The notes under the pieces: model-generated
Databases searched by the model: none
Told to the model about the DNA's origin: nothing
The model's input: the letters and a program-made list of their open reading frames with translations, nothing else
Part shown: positions 37,275-44,605 of the stretch, in pieces
Position numbering within the stretch: the stretch's first letter is position 1
Layout: each line of letters starts with the position of its first letter
Position numbers and translations under genes: made by a program
DNA from: an uncultured Paracoccaceae bacterium
GTDB taxonomy: Bacteria; Pseudomonadota; Alphaproteobacteria; Rhodobacterales; Rhodobacteraceae
Reading direction: 5' to 3'
Assembly (NCBI GenBank): GCA_947498415.1
Contig: CANMKB010000003.1
Coordinates: 310,001-374,000 of the forward strand
Length of the DNA: 64,000 bases

Positions 37275-37898
37275 CTACTTAAAACTGCCGCTGTCTTTGA
37301 TCTGGTCCCAAGCCCAGACAACTTCTTGAAGTTGTTCTTCTTGGCTCCGGTCCCCACCGTTCATATCGGGGTGCAGCACCTTGATAAGCTTTTTATAGGC
37401 CTTACGGATATCGGCCTTAGACCAGTTGCTTTCGGCCTCAAGGATGTCGATCGCACGTTGCTCGGTGGGGGGCAAGCGACGGCCAGCGCCACCGGAACGG
37501 CCCGGATTTTGTGTGGCGTTGCCTCCGAGAACCTGATGCGGGTCTTCAATGCCCAAACGCGCCCACGCACGGGTTTCTGGGTCATCCATGCGTTTGGTTT
37601 CACGCTCCCAAACTTTGTCTTTTGACTTTTGGGCATTTGTTTCAGCTTCGGTTTTGCCGTCAAAAAAGCTCCACTTGGCGTTATACTCGCGCACGTGGTC
37701 TTTGCAGAACCAGCGGAATTCATCCAAGACATCAGGGGCCTTGGGCGCGCGGTACTTGCCCGCTTCTTCGCATCCGTCCATTTCACACAGGCGCGTAGAC
37801 GTTTCAGACGCGCCAGACATGCTGCGGCGTCCGCGTGGATTCTTCTTCTTTGCAGAAGAGACAGACATATCGAAACCAAAGGGATCTGATTTTGGCAT
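37275..37898 (-). CDS. J-domain (DnaJ-like) protein
   Basis: Protein of 207 residues. The C-terminal J domain (about 145-207) shows the HPD motif in KVLHPDMNGG; the N-terminal part has a possible metal site (CEMDGCEEAG with CKDH). J-domain proteins recruit and stimulate DnaK. This lacks the G/F and zinc-finger regions of DnaJ itself, so it is a specialised co-chaperone. AAGGTGA upstream supports the start. As I recall, in related genomes this gene lies next to cobS; here about 3.4 kb separates them. Confidence 0.82.
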   Translation of the reverse strand: MPKSDPFGFDMSVSSAKKKNPRGRRSMSGASETSTRLCEMDGCEEAGKYRAPKAPDVLDEFRWFCKDHVREYNAKWSFFDGKTEAETNAQKSKDKVWERETKRMDDPETRAWARLGIEDPHQVLGGNATQNPGRSGGAGRRLPPTEQRAIDILEAESNWSKADIRKAYKKLIKVLHPDMNGGDRSQEEQLQEVVWAWDQIKDSGSFK

Positions 37899-37970
37899 GG
37901 CTCACCTTTTCGACTCGGAGCAGAGAGTTTATTCTATTCCACGCCAAGTTGAAGGGGGCTACTTAAAAAA

Positions 37971-38228
37971 ATGCGTGTAGAAGTCGAAATTAATGAGCGG
38001 TTGTCTGCCGCTTTTTCACCCCGAGAATTGGTTGTCGTGGATGACAGCGAAGCCCATAGGGGGCATGCGGGCTTTCAAGAAGGTGGCGAAAGCCACTTCA
38101 ACGTTAAGATTCGCGCTCAAGCCTTTGAAGGTATGAGTAGAATTGCACGTCATCGCGCAGTGCATTCCGCCCTTGGAAAAGAGCTGGTCGGGCGTATTCA
38201 CGCCCTTGCGCTCGACATTGATGTTTAG
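37971..38228 (+). CDS. bolA: BolA-family protein
   Basis: Protein of 85 residues with one BolA domain: VVDDSEAHRGHAG (about 23-35, including the conserved His) and SRIARHRAVHSAL near residue 56. BolA proteins bind Fe-S clusters with monothiol glutaredoxins and can act as regulators. It is divergent from the J-domain gene and ends 2 bases before the stop of the convergent DUF4177 gene. Confidence 0.88.
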   Translation: MRVEVEINERLSAAFSPRELVVVDDSEAHRGHAGFQEGGESHFNVKIRAQAFEGMSRIARHRAVHSALGKELVGRIHALALDIDV

Positions 38229-38230
38229 GC

Positions 38231-38701
38231 TTATTCTGCGGCGATGTCCGTTTTAACAGGCTTGATCCCAGCGCGCTGACGCAAAGCGGCCGGTAGGTGG
38301 TTCGCCGATTTGGCCGGTGGGATCAAATCCGCATTTTCAAAGAAACTGTCGTCGGGCTCTGACTCGGCGGTTTGGGGCGCAGGGAGCTTTTTCTGAGGTT
38401 CCGGCTCTGGCAAGGTTTCGACCACCGTTTGTACAACAGGGGCGACAGGCTGAGGGTTTTGCGCGGCCTCAAAGCTACGGCGAAACACCATAACGCTGCG
38501 ATAGGTGGTTGTGCTGCTGGTCAACCCACTGCGCTCTTCGTTCGGTAGGGTTTCGGTGCGCTGAAATTCCCAACCGTCTTGGGCCAGTTCATTCATCGTG
38601 TCTTCAAGCGCAAAGGCGAATTTATCTTCGGCTTTGCGTACACCACGTGCTTTGCGTCCCTTGGCCGGGGCCGGGACAACTTTATACTCATACTTACTCA
38701 T
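38231..38701 (-). CDS. DUF4177 domain protein
   Basis: Protein of 156 residues. The N-terminal half (MSKYEYKVVPAP, then LAQDGWEFQRTETLP, then MVFRRSFE) is a DUF4177 domain; the C-terminal half is Pro/Glu-rich and probably disordered, ending in a basic stretch. Function unknown. It is convergent with bolA. The 218-bp gap to 38919 holds a DnaA-box match, TTATCCACA (38751-38759), and no gene. Confidence 0.78.
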   Translation of the reverse strand: MSKYEYKVVPAPAKGRKARGVRKAEDKFAFALEDTMNELAQDGWEFQRTETLPNEERSGLTSSTTTYRSVMVFRRSFEAAQNPQPVAPVVQTVVETLPEPEPQKKLPAPQTAESEPDDSFFENADLIPPAKSANHLPAALRQRAGIKPVKTDIAAE

Positions 38702-38919
38702 CGATTAGCGATCCGAGTTTGAAACTGCCTGCATTTATCTTTTTTCAAAGTTATCCACAGGCTAGGGGGCGCTGTCACGGGCGAAAATGCTCTGGCCCGG
38801 GCTTTGTTGCCAAAAGGACTCTTTTTTAAGGCGACTCATAAGAACTATTCAAACACGGGGCGAAATTTGGCCGCATTTTGCGAGTAGGGTTTGTACAGGA
38901 TTTGATAAAGGTATTTGAC

Positions 38920-39516
38920 ATGCGAAGACTTGCTTTAGCGCTTCCTGTCGTGATGGCAGCTTGTGTAAACGGCACGGTGCCACAAACCAGTTTTCCGCCT
39001 CTGGGCAGCTCTGGCGATACAGCGACAGACCCAAGGAACACGGGGCAAGGGTCCTATTCATATGCTAGCCCAGCTGCGGCGCGACCGTCTGCGCCAGTCG
39101 GGCTTTCTGGGCCAAATGTGATCAACGTGAATGGCAAGCCATACGAGACCGATCCATCTCTGCGCGTGGTCAACGAGGCAACCCGAAAATCGATTGACAT
39201 GCGCTCTCTTAGGCAGGCCGCCCAACGTTCCTTTGGGCGTGGCCAAAAGCGTGACGATCAGGTTATCCAAGTGGGTGACTTGCCCATGAATATGCGGGTT
39301 GTCAAAAGCGGAGCACGCGGCGTGGAATATACATTTGCTGTGGTTCGTGCGCAGCCTAAGCTTTGGCGCGGTCCGATTTATTACAAAGACCGGACGGGTG
39401 AAGTTTACGACGCCGTGCGCCGCGCAACAGGTTGCGCAGGCTCCAACAATGGTTGGACGCGTCGTTGGTCTGATTCACGGCCCAACGAATACACGGTTCA
39501 TCTGGTCTGCACCTAA
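38920..39516 (+). CDS. Predicted lipoprotein of unknown function
   Basis: Protein of 198 residues with a short signal peptide and lipobox MAAC (Cys near 15). A Ser/Pro/Gly-rich spacer precedes a folded domain with NVINVNGKPYETDP and a C-terminal part carrying GCAGSNNGWTRRW and HLVC, so possibly one disulfide. I recognise no family. ATG 38920 has AAAGG eight bases upstream. It converges with gatB. Confidence 0.65.
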   Translation: MRRLALALPVVMAACVNGTVPQTSFPPLGSSGDTATDPRNTGQGSYSYASPAAARPSAPVGLSGPNVINVNGKPYETDPSLRVVNEATRKSIDMRSLRQAAQRSFGRGQKRDDQVIQVGDLPMNMRVVKSGARGVEYTFAVVRAQPKLWRGPIYYKDRTGEVYDAVRRATGCAGSNNGWTRRWSDSRPNEYTVHLVCT

Positions 39517-39520
39517 ATCA

Positions 39521-39550
39521 AAAAAGGGCAGAGGAAATTCCTCTGCCCTT
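39521..39550 (-). terminator. Terminator of gatB (shared hairpin)
   Basis: An 11-bp perfect stem (39524-39534 with 39540-39550) has a 5-base loop. On the minus strand it is followed by six T's, so it ends gatB. On the plus strand there is no T run. Confidence 0.85.
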
Positions 39551-39575
39551 GAAACATCTGCATTGTGCGGGGTGA

Positions 39576-41087
39576 TCAGCCCTTTAGTTTTTGTGCAACC
39601 AGCTGGTTCACCGCTTTTGGGTTGGCCTTGCCGCCGGTGGCTTTCATCACCTGACCCACAAACCAGCCCGCCAGTTTTGGGTTTTCTTTGGCTTTTTCCA
39701 CCTGCGCCGGGTTGGCTGCGATGATTTCATCCAAGGCTGCTTCGATGGCGCCAGTGTCTGTCACCTGCTTCATGCCGCGTTCTTCGACGATTTGCGCCGG
39801 GTCGCCGCCTTCGGTGTAGACGATTTCAAACAGATCTTTCGCGATCTTACCTGAAATCGCATCTGACGAGATCAACTCGATGATGCCACCCAACTGTGCT
39901 GGGGAAATCGGGCAGTCTTCGATGGTCTTGTCGTCTTTCTTAAGGCGGCCAAAGAGTTCGTTGATCACCCAGTTCGCTGCCAGCTTACCGTTGCGGCCCG
40001 CGGCCACATCTTCAAAGAAAGCTGCGTTTTCAGATTCTGCGGTCAGAACCGATGCGTCATATTCAGATAGGCCGAAGTCATTGACGAAACGAGATTTTTT
40101 CTCGTCTGGCAGCTCTGGCAAAGTCTTTGCAATATCATCCACCCATGCCTGTTCGATTTCTAACGGCAGAAGGTCTGGATCAGGGAAGTAACGATAATCA
40201 TGCGCTTCTTCTTTAGAGCGCATAGACCGTGTTTCATTCTTATCCGCGTCATACAAACGCGTTTCTTGATCCACGGTGCCGCCGGCCTCGACGATTGCGA
40301 TCTGACGACGCGCTTCGTATTCGATGGCCATTTGGATGAACCGCATAGAGTTCATGTTCTTGATTTCGCAACGGGTGCCAAGATGCGAGAAATCACCCGT
40401 CTCTTGGTACTTCTCGTATTGGCCCGGACGGCAGATCGAAACGTTTACATCTGCACGCATGTTACCGTTTTGCATGTTGCCATCACAGGTGCCTAGATAG
40501 CGCAGGATTTGGCGCAGTTTGGTTACATAGGCGGCGGCCTCTTCAGGGCCGCGAATATCGGGGCGGCTGACGATTTCCATAAGCGCGACGCCTGTACGGT
40601 TCAAGTCAACGAACGACATGTTCGGATCCATGTCGTGCACAGATTTACCGGCGTCTTGTTCTAGGTGAATGCGCTCTACACCAACTTTGCGGGCAATGCC
40701 CGGTGCCATATCTACGATGATCTCACCTTCGCCCACGATCGGGTGGTACAGCTGAGAGATCTGATAGCCTTGTGGCAGGTCAGGGTAGAAATAGTTCTTG
40801 CGATCAAAGGCAGACCACAGGTTGATTTCAGCCTTCAGGGCCAGCCCGGTCCGCACTGCTTGCTCTACGCAGTATTCGTTGATGGTGGGCAGCATACCTG
40901 GCATCGCCGCATCAACGAAAGACACATTGGCGTTTGGTTCTGCGCCAAATGTCGTGGACGCACCAGAGAACAATTTGGCGTTCGAGCTCACCTGAGCGTG
41001 CACCTCCAACCCGATGACCAGTTCCCAGTCATATTTGGCGCCCGCAATTACTTTGGGCTTGGGGGTTTCAAATGTCAGGTCCAGCAT
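39576..41087 (-). CDS. gatB: GatB, Asp/Glu-tRNA amidotransferase subunit B
   Basis: Subunit B of GatCAB, 503 residues. It holds the tRNA and the kinase site that activates mischarged Glu-tRNA(Gln) or Asp-tRNA(Asn). The N-terminal VIGLEVHAQ is near residues 25-33, followed by [19 protein letters not shown] (about 96-114) with the metal-binding residues, and the C-terminal YqeY-like tail domain. GatA and GatC are not beside it here. Confidence 0.95.
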   Translation of the reverse strand: MLDLTFETPKPKVIAGAKYDWELVIGLEVHAQVSSNAKLFSGASTTFGAEPNANVSFVDAAMPGMLPTINEYCVEQAVRTGLALKAEINLWSAFDRKNYFYPDLPQGYQISQLYHPIVGEGEIIVDMAPGIARKVGVERIHLEQDAGKSVHDMDPNMSFVDLNRTGVALMEIVSRPDIRGPEEAAAYVTKLRQILRYLGTCDGNMQNGNMRADVNVSICRPGQYEKYQETGDFSHLGTRCEIKNMNSMRFIQMAIEYEARRQIAIVEAGGTVDQETRLYDADKNETRSMRSKEEAHDYRYFPDPDLLPLEIEQAWVDDIAKTLPELPDEKKSRFVNDFGLSEYDASVLTAESENAAFFEDVAAGRNGKLAANWVINELFGRLKKDDKTIEDCPISPAQLGGIIELISSDAISGKIAKDLFEIVYTEGGDPAQIVEERGMKQVTDTGAIEAALDEIIAANPAQVEKAKENPKLAGWFVGQVMKATGGKANPKAVNQLVAQKLKG

Positions 41088-41214
41088 GTGCCGAGGCTCC
41101 GTTTTTCTTGAACTGACAGCGTTCTAGGGCAGGGCGCGAAAAGGAGCAAGAGGGGCTTGCCTCTCAAGCGGCATAGTGATTGGTTGAAATCATATTTTTT
41201 AAGGATTTTTCGCG

Positions 41215-41823
41215 ATGCAATTGGAGACAGATCGCCTCATTTTGCGGCCATTTCAGTCAGAAGACCTAAACGCCTATGCCGAAATTTGCGCAGACCCTCA
41301 GGTGATGCGTTATTTTGCGCGACCCTATACGTTCCGCGAAGTCGAAAATTTTTTGCAGCAGTATGCAACTAAGTGGGAAACCGGAGGATATGCATTTTCC
41401 GCGATCATTCGTAAATCGGATGGGTTGCTTTTGGGGAGTTGTGGTTTGTCTTGGATCGAGAATGAGATGATCTTTACTCCATGCACGGAAATCGGTTGGC
41501 GTTTGCGCCCGGATGTTTGGGGGCGCGGTTATGCCACCGAGGCGGCGCGTGAATGGTTGAAATGGGGATTTGAGCAAAGAGAGCTCAAGGAAATTTACGC
41601 CTTCACGCCGGTGCTGAATAGGCCCTCGCAACAGGTTATGCAGCGGCTGCGCATGCAACGCGTTCCAGAGCTGTATTTTGATCTTCCAGGATTGGATGAA
41701 GATCATCCTTTGCGACCAATGATATTGTCACGGATGACTCAAAAAGACTGGGCTAAAATCATGGAATCAAAAGAGAATTTCCGTTCTGACGCGGAATTGA
41801 AAACACTCCCCTTTACTTTATAG
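41215..41823 (+). CDS. GNAT acetyltransferase (RimJ/RimL-like)
   Basis: Protein of 202 residues. MQLETDRLILRPF at the start and GWRLRPDVWGRGYATEAARE near residue 93, with an acetyl-CoA loop, are typical of the RimJ/RimL branch that often acetylates protein N-termini or small amines. The acceptor is unknown. AAGGA nine bases upstream supports the start. Confidence 0.82.
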   Translation: MQLETDRLILRPFQSEDLNAYAEICADPQVMRYFARPYTFREVENFLQQYATKWETGGYAFSAIIRKSDGLLLGSCGLSWIENEMIFTPCTEIGWRLRPDVWGRGYATEAAREWLKWGFEQRELKEIYAFTPVLNRPSQQVMQRLRMQRVPELYFDLPGLDEDHPLRPMILSRMTQKDWAKIMESKENFRSDAELKTLPFTL

Positions 41824-41887
41824 GTGGCGAAGTTATCCCTGCGTCAACTTCAAGATTGACCCAACGGTACGCGAATTCCTTTTATCT

Positions 41888-42622
41888 ATGCTTTTTGACA
41901 CAACCCGATTGCTGCCGTTTAAGCGCCCATTGCTGTTTTCAGCCGTGTGTTTTCAATCGGCGATCCGGTCGACCGGCTATCCGACAACGCGGATGCGTAT
42001 CATCCTTCAGCTGTACATCCATGATGACACAAGTTGGTCGATTATGTCGTTGTCTGATGCATTGCGCCATGACCGCAGCACCATTCGCGATCACCTGCGT
42101 GCGCTTCCGGCACATCACGTACACAAAGATGATATGGGATATACGCTCACGTCAGCCGGGCGCAATGACGCCGCCCGTCGCTTTCGCACCTACGTCAAAA
42201 ACATTGATCCACGTTTACGCAGCGTGTTGCGCCTGATGTATCCGCGGGGCAAGGGCCAGCCAATCATCCGCATATGCGAGCATTCAAGTCTTTGGTACAA
42301 CATGGCGCTGGATACGGGACTAAGCATGTCCAGGCTGATGGTTTTGATGATCCTATACGTCTGGGAGTTCCGAGGATGGATACCCAAGCGAGACCTGCCA
42401 GAGATAAGCAATTTCTCTGTTTCTGCGATTAAAATAGAATTAAAACTATGCGAGGAATTGAGGCTCATTGAGGCAAAGGGCAGAGCTGTGCGATTGACCT
42501 CAAAAGGGCGGAAAGCAGCCCGTGGTATTGTGGCAAGTGGAATTCAGTTCCAAGAGGTTAACATATTGAAGGAATTACTTATTATTGCAACAAAGGTCAA
42601 AGCCCCCCACGCAGGTCGTTGA
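41888..42622 (+). CDS. Orphan protein with two winged-helix domains
   Basis: Protein of up to 244 residues I cannot place in a family. Two DNA-binding-like halves are visible: about 40-100 (IMSLSDALRHDRSTIRDHLR, then DDMGYTLTSAGRNDAARRF) and about 155-220 (KRDLPEISNFSVSAIKIELK, then LIEAKGRAVRLTSKGRKAAR). Each ends in a wing followed by LTS-x-GR, as in MarR-type regulators. The two-domain layout resembles the regulator at 34593. No ribosome site precedes ATG 41888; the start could lie later (ATG 41993). No target gene is adjacent on the same strand. Confidence 0.6.
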   Translation: MLFDTTRLLPFKRPLLFSAVCFQSAIRSTGYPTTRMRIILQLYIHDDTSWSIMSLSDALRHDRSTIRDHLRALPAHHVHKDDMGYTLTSAGRNDAARRFRTYVKNIDPRLRSVLRLMYPRGKGQPIIRICEHSSLWYNMALDTGLSMSRLMVLMILYVWEFRGWIPKRDLPEISNFSVSAIKIELKLCEELRLIEAKGRAVRLTSKGRKAARGIVASGIQFQEVNILKELLIIATKVKAPHAGR

Positions 42623-42665
42623 CCCTATCAGCTATTCCAGACTACCTATCGCTTCATCAGAAGCT

Positions 42666-42717
42666 TTAACGAAATATTAAACAATTTGCTGCTGATATAC
42701 GGTTAACGAGTTATTAA
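42666..42717. repeat. Two near-identical TTAA-N7-TTAA boxes
   Basis: TTAACGAAATATTAA (42666-42680) and TTAACGAGTTATTAA (42703-42717) share 13 of 15 bases and are 37 bases apart. Both fit the TTAA-N7-TTAA CtrA box pattern. They lie in a gap with no obvious gene start. Confidence 0.5.
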
Positions 42718-42762
42718 TTGGGCTGAGCAGGGAGCGCAAAAATTTACAGGACATAATCACCA

Positions 42763-43020
42763 TTAGGCAGTTTTGCCCGATTTGATTTTGCACTCGATAT
42801 ATTCACGCTTTTCGTGATGAATTTTCAGGTGCTCACCCAAGTTTTCAGATACCTGAAGGCCCAATCCTAACCAGTTCGAGCAGTCTGGGGACGGCGTAAG
42901 CCTGATGTACGATCCTCCAATACTTCAAACGCGATCGCGGCATCAATCAGGTGGTTCGGTTTGCCAAGGCAGGCAACAAGAACCCGTATGTCAGGCAATT
43001 GTACTTGCCTGACATTCGCC
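42763..43020 (-). pseudogene. Probable decayed small gene, frameshifted
   Basis: Two overlapping reading frames on the minus strand each read like real protein. Upstream frame: about 42867-43020 or beyond, including LPDIRVLVACLGKPNHLIDA and IAFEVLED. Downstream frame: 42763-42924, including DCSNWLGLGLQVSENLGEHL and a lysine-rich end SGKTA. Joined by a frameshift near 42910, they would make one peptide of about 75-85 residues. No good ATG exists in either frame. I do not recognise the family. This is inference from composition only. Confidence 0.3.
42990..43013. repeat. Perfect 9-bp inverted repeat
   Basis: Arms GTCAGGCAA and TTGCCTGAC surround six bases. It lies 22 bases beyond the stop of the minus-strand orphan gene that ends at 43035 and could be its terminator stem, but no T run follows. 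The rest of 42623-43034 (412 bases) holds the paired boxes and the decayed gene. Confidence 0.5.
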
Positions 43021-43034
43021 ACCTTCAAGTGGTT

Positions 43035-44339
43035 TTATGGTTGGATTTCGGTAATACCATCTGGCCCGAAGTGCACCGTCACGCCATTCTCCAAACCTTT
43101 GACAAACGGTTGCGCGACAGCGGTCATGGCCAATGCACGGCCCTTTTTCGCAAGTTTCTCGATAGAGACGCTGCGCACCCCGTTGTTAAACCCAAGTTCC
43201 GCATGGCCCCAAACCAAGGGGTGCACTTCGCGTAGATTCTGTTGAACCACCTGCTCAAAGGCGCTGCGCAGCATGGCGGATTGGCGCGCATCACCACCGG
43301 TTTCCCGATAAGCCGCGCGAGCGGCCTGCCAACTGCAATAGAGTTGAGCTGCCACAAGGTTTGCCATGTTTTGGCTTGGGTGACGTTCCAGAATGTCGAA
43401 AATCCCATCTAGGAAGTAGCCGGTATCCAGCACCTCAAGCGCGGTCGGATCTGTCAGTAGGGCATCAAACCAAACCCATGTGTAGCCACCAGCCCCCCAT
43501 AGATCAAAAGTACGGGCGGCTGTGCGGCGGGCCTGTAGATCAAGCGCGGCATGGGCACCATACCACTGGGGCAGCATATATGTGCCAAGAGCCCGCATGT
43601 GACGTGGATTTTCAGGGTCCAGGTCAATCAGGTCTTCAAAGTCATCTGCAATGCGATCTCCTGGGTGTTCCACCCCGGGCAACAGCGCACAGCGCGCCGC
43701 AGACAATGCAGGAGAATCAATCTCATGTGGGCAAAACCCATCAAGGATTTCTTCGGCCCGTGCAAAATGCGCCAGAAAGGCTTCACGGTTGGTGTCGGCG
43801 ACATCGGTTTCGGGGCCGGTGCCGCGCCAAGCCCAGCCGATATCGATGTGCATATGCGCAACGATCAAAGCAATGGCGTAATCATCAGGATAGTCAGAGA
43901 GCACCAGTTCCATATCTTCGATACCCGCAAAGAACTGCGAGTCCTTGGCGGGGCGCCCATGCAACAGGGCATGTTCGGCTGCGGCCACAACATCGGCGCG
44001 ACCGCCAAACAGCAACAGATCCGCAACCGGCGTACCGGTTTCTGTTGTTTTGCGTGCCCCATCTGCCTGGATGATTTCCTGAGCAAGGTCTTCCCAACGA
44101 TCCTGGCGTGCCAGAAACTGGCCACGCTCTCGTGCGGCACTTTCGGCACGTTGACGCAGTGTCGCGCTGTTCACCGGTATTTTGATCCGCTCCGCAAGAT
44201 CCGCTGGTGCGGTATCCGCCGCCGGTAGAAACGCCAAAGGCGCATCATCGCGGGTCGAAGAGAATTTACGAACCACAGCCATAACGGCCTCGGGCAGACG
44301 AGGGGAAGAAATGGTGGGTTTCTGGAAGGTGAACTTCAT
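43035..44339 (-). CDS. Orphan 434-residue protein of unknown function
   Basis: Soluble protein of 434 residues rich in Ala, Leu and aromatic residues, predicted mainly helical, with no signal peptide or membrane segment. Visible stretches include VAHMHIDIGWAWRGTGPE near residue 165 and QWYGAHAALDLQARRTAARTF near 265. I cannot name a family. ATG 44339 is chosen since AGGAG lies six bases upstream; the frame extends to 44513 without a ribosome site. It is downstream of pepN on the same strand but separated by a terminator. Confidence 0.65.
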   Translation of the reverse strand: MKFTFQKPTISSPRLPEAVMAVVRKFSSTRDDAPLAFLPAADTAPADLAERIKIPVNSATLRQRAESAARERGQFLARQDRWEDLAQEIIQADGARKTTETGTPVADLLLFGGRADVVAAAEHALLHGRPAKDSQFFAGIEDMELVLSDYPDDYAIALIVAHMHIDIGWAWRGTGPETDVADTNREAFLAHFARAEEILDGFCPHEIDSPALSAARCALLPGVEHPGDRIADDFEDLIDLDPENPRHMRALGTYMLPQWYGAHAALDLQARRTAARTFDLWGAGGYTWVWFDALLTDPTALEVLDTGYFLDGIFDILERHPSQNMANLVAAQLYCSWQAARAAYRETGGDARQSAMLRSAFEQVVQQNLREVHPLVWGHAELGFNNGVRSVSIEKLAKKGRALAMTAVAQPFVKGLENGVTVHFGPDGITEIQP

Positions 44340-44551
44340 CGAGGGCTCCTGATTTCGCAGGGCCAATGTCGCGTTCAATTCGGGCTTAAAAGGGGCAGGG
44401 GCAGGGAAACTCGCAGACGATTGTGGTGCGAAATAAGCCATTGTCTGGGCCTGCCTGCCCAAAACGCAGTGTTCGCCCAAATTGTTGCAGATTAGAGCAC
44501 AATCCTCGGCCAATTCCCGCTTATGTTAGTTAATCAGGCCTTAATCATCGA

Positions 44552-44582
44552 AAAAGGCCCACTGACAGAGAGCGGGCCTTTT
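44552..44582 (-). terminator. Terminator after pepN
   Basis: A 9-bp perfect stem (44552-44560 with 44574-44582) has a 13-base loop. It lies 24 bases past the pepN stop on the minus strand, and T's at the end of the stem complete it. Confidence 0.75.
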
Positions 44583-44605
44583 GACTGAGTCGTCGAGCGC
44601 AGTGA

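Noticed and set aside
38751..38759. Perfect DnaA box TTATCCACA between the DUF4177 and lipoprotein genes
   Set aside because: A single 9-mer is expected by chance about once in a window of this size on either strand; no cluster of boxes, AT-rich melting region or replication genes are nearby, so no origin is claimed.
42763..42840. Resemblance of the SENLGEHL..SGKTA tail to ParD-type antitoxins
   Set aside because: The similarity is limited to a few residues and the expected C-terminal part is missing; no toxin gene is adjacent, so a toxin-antitoxin call is not justified.
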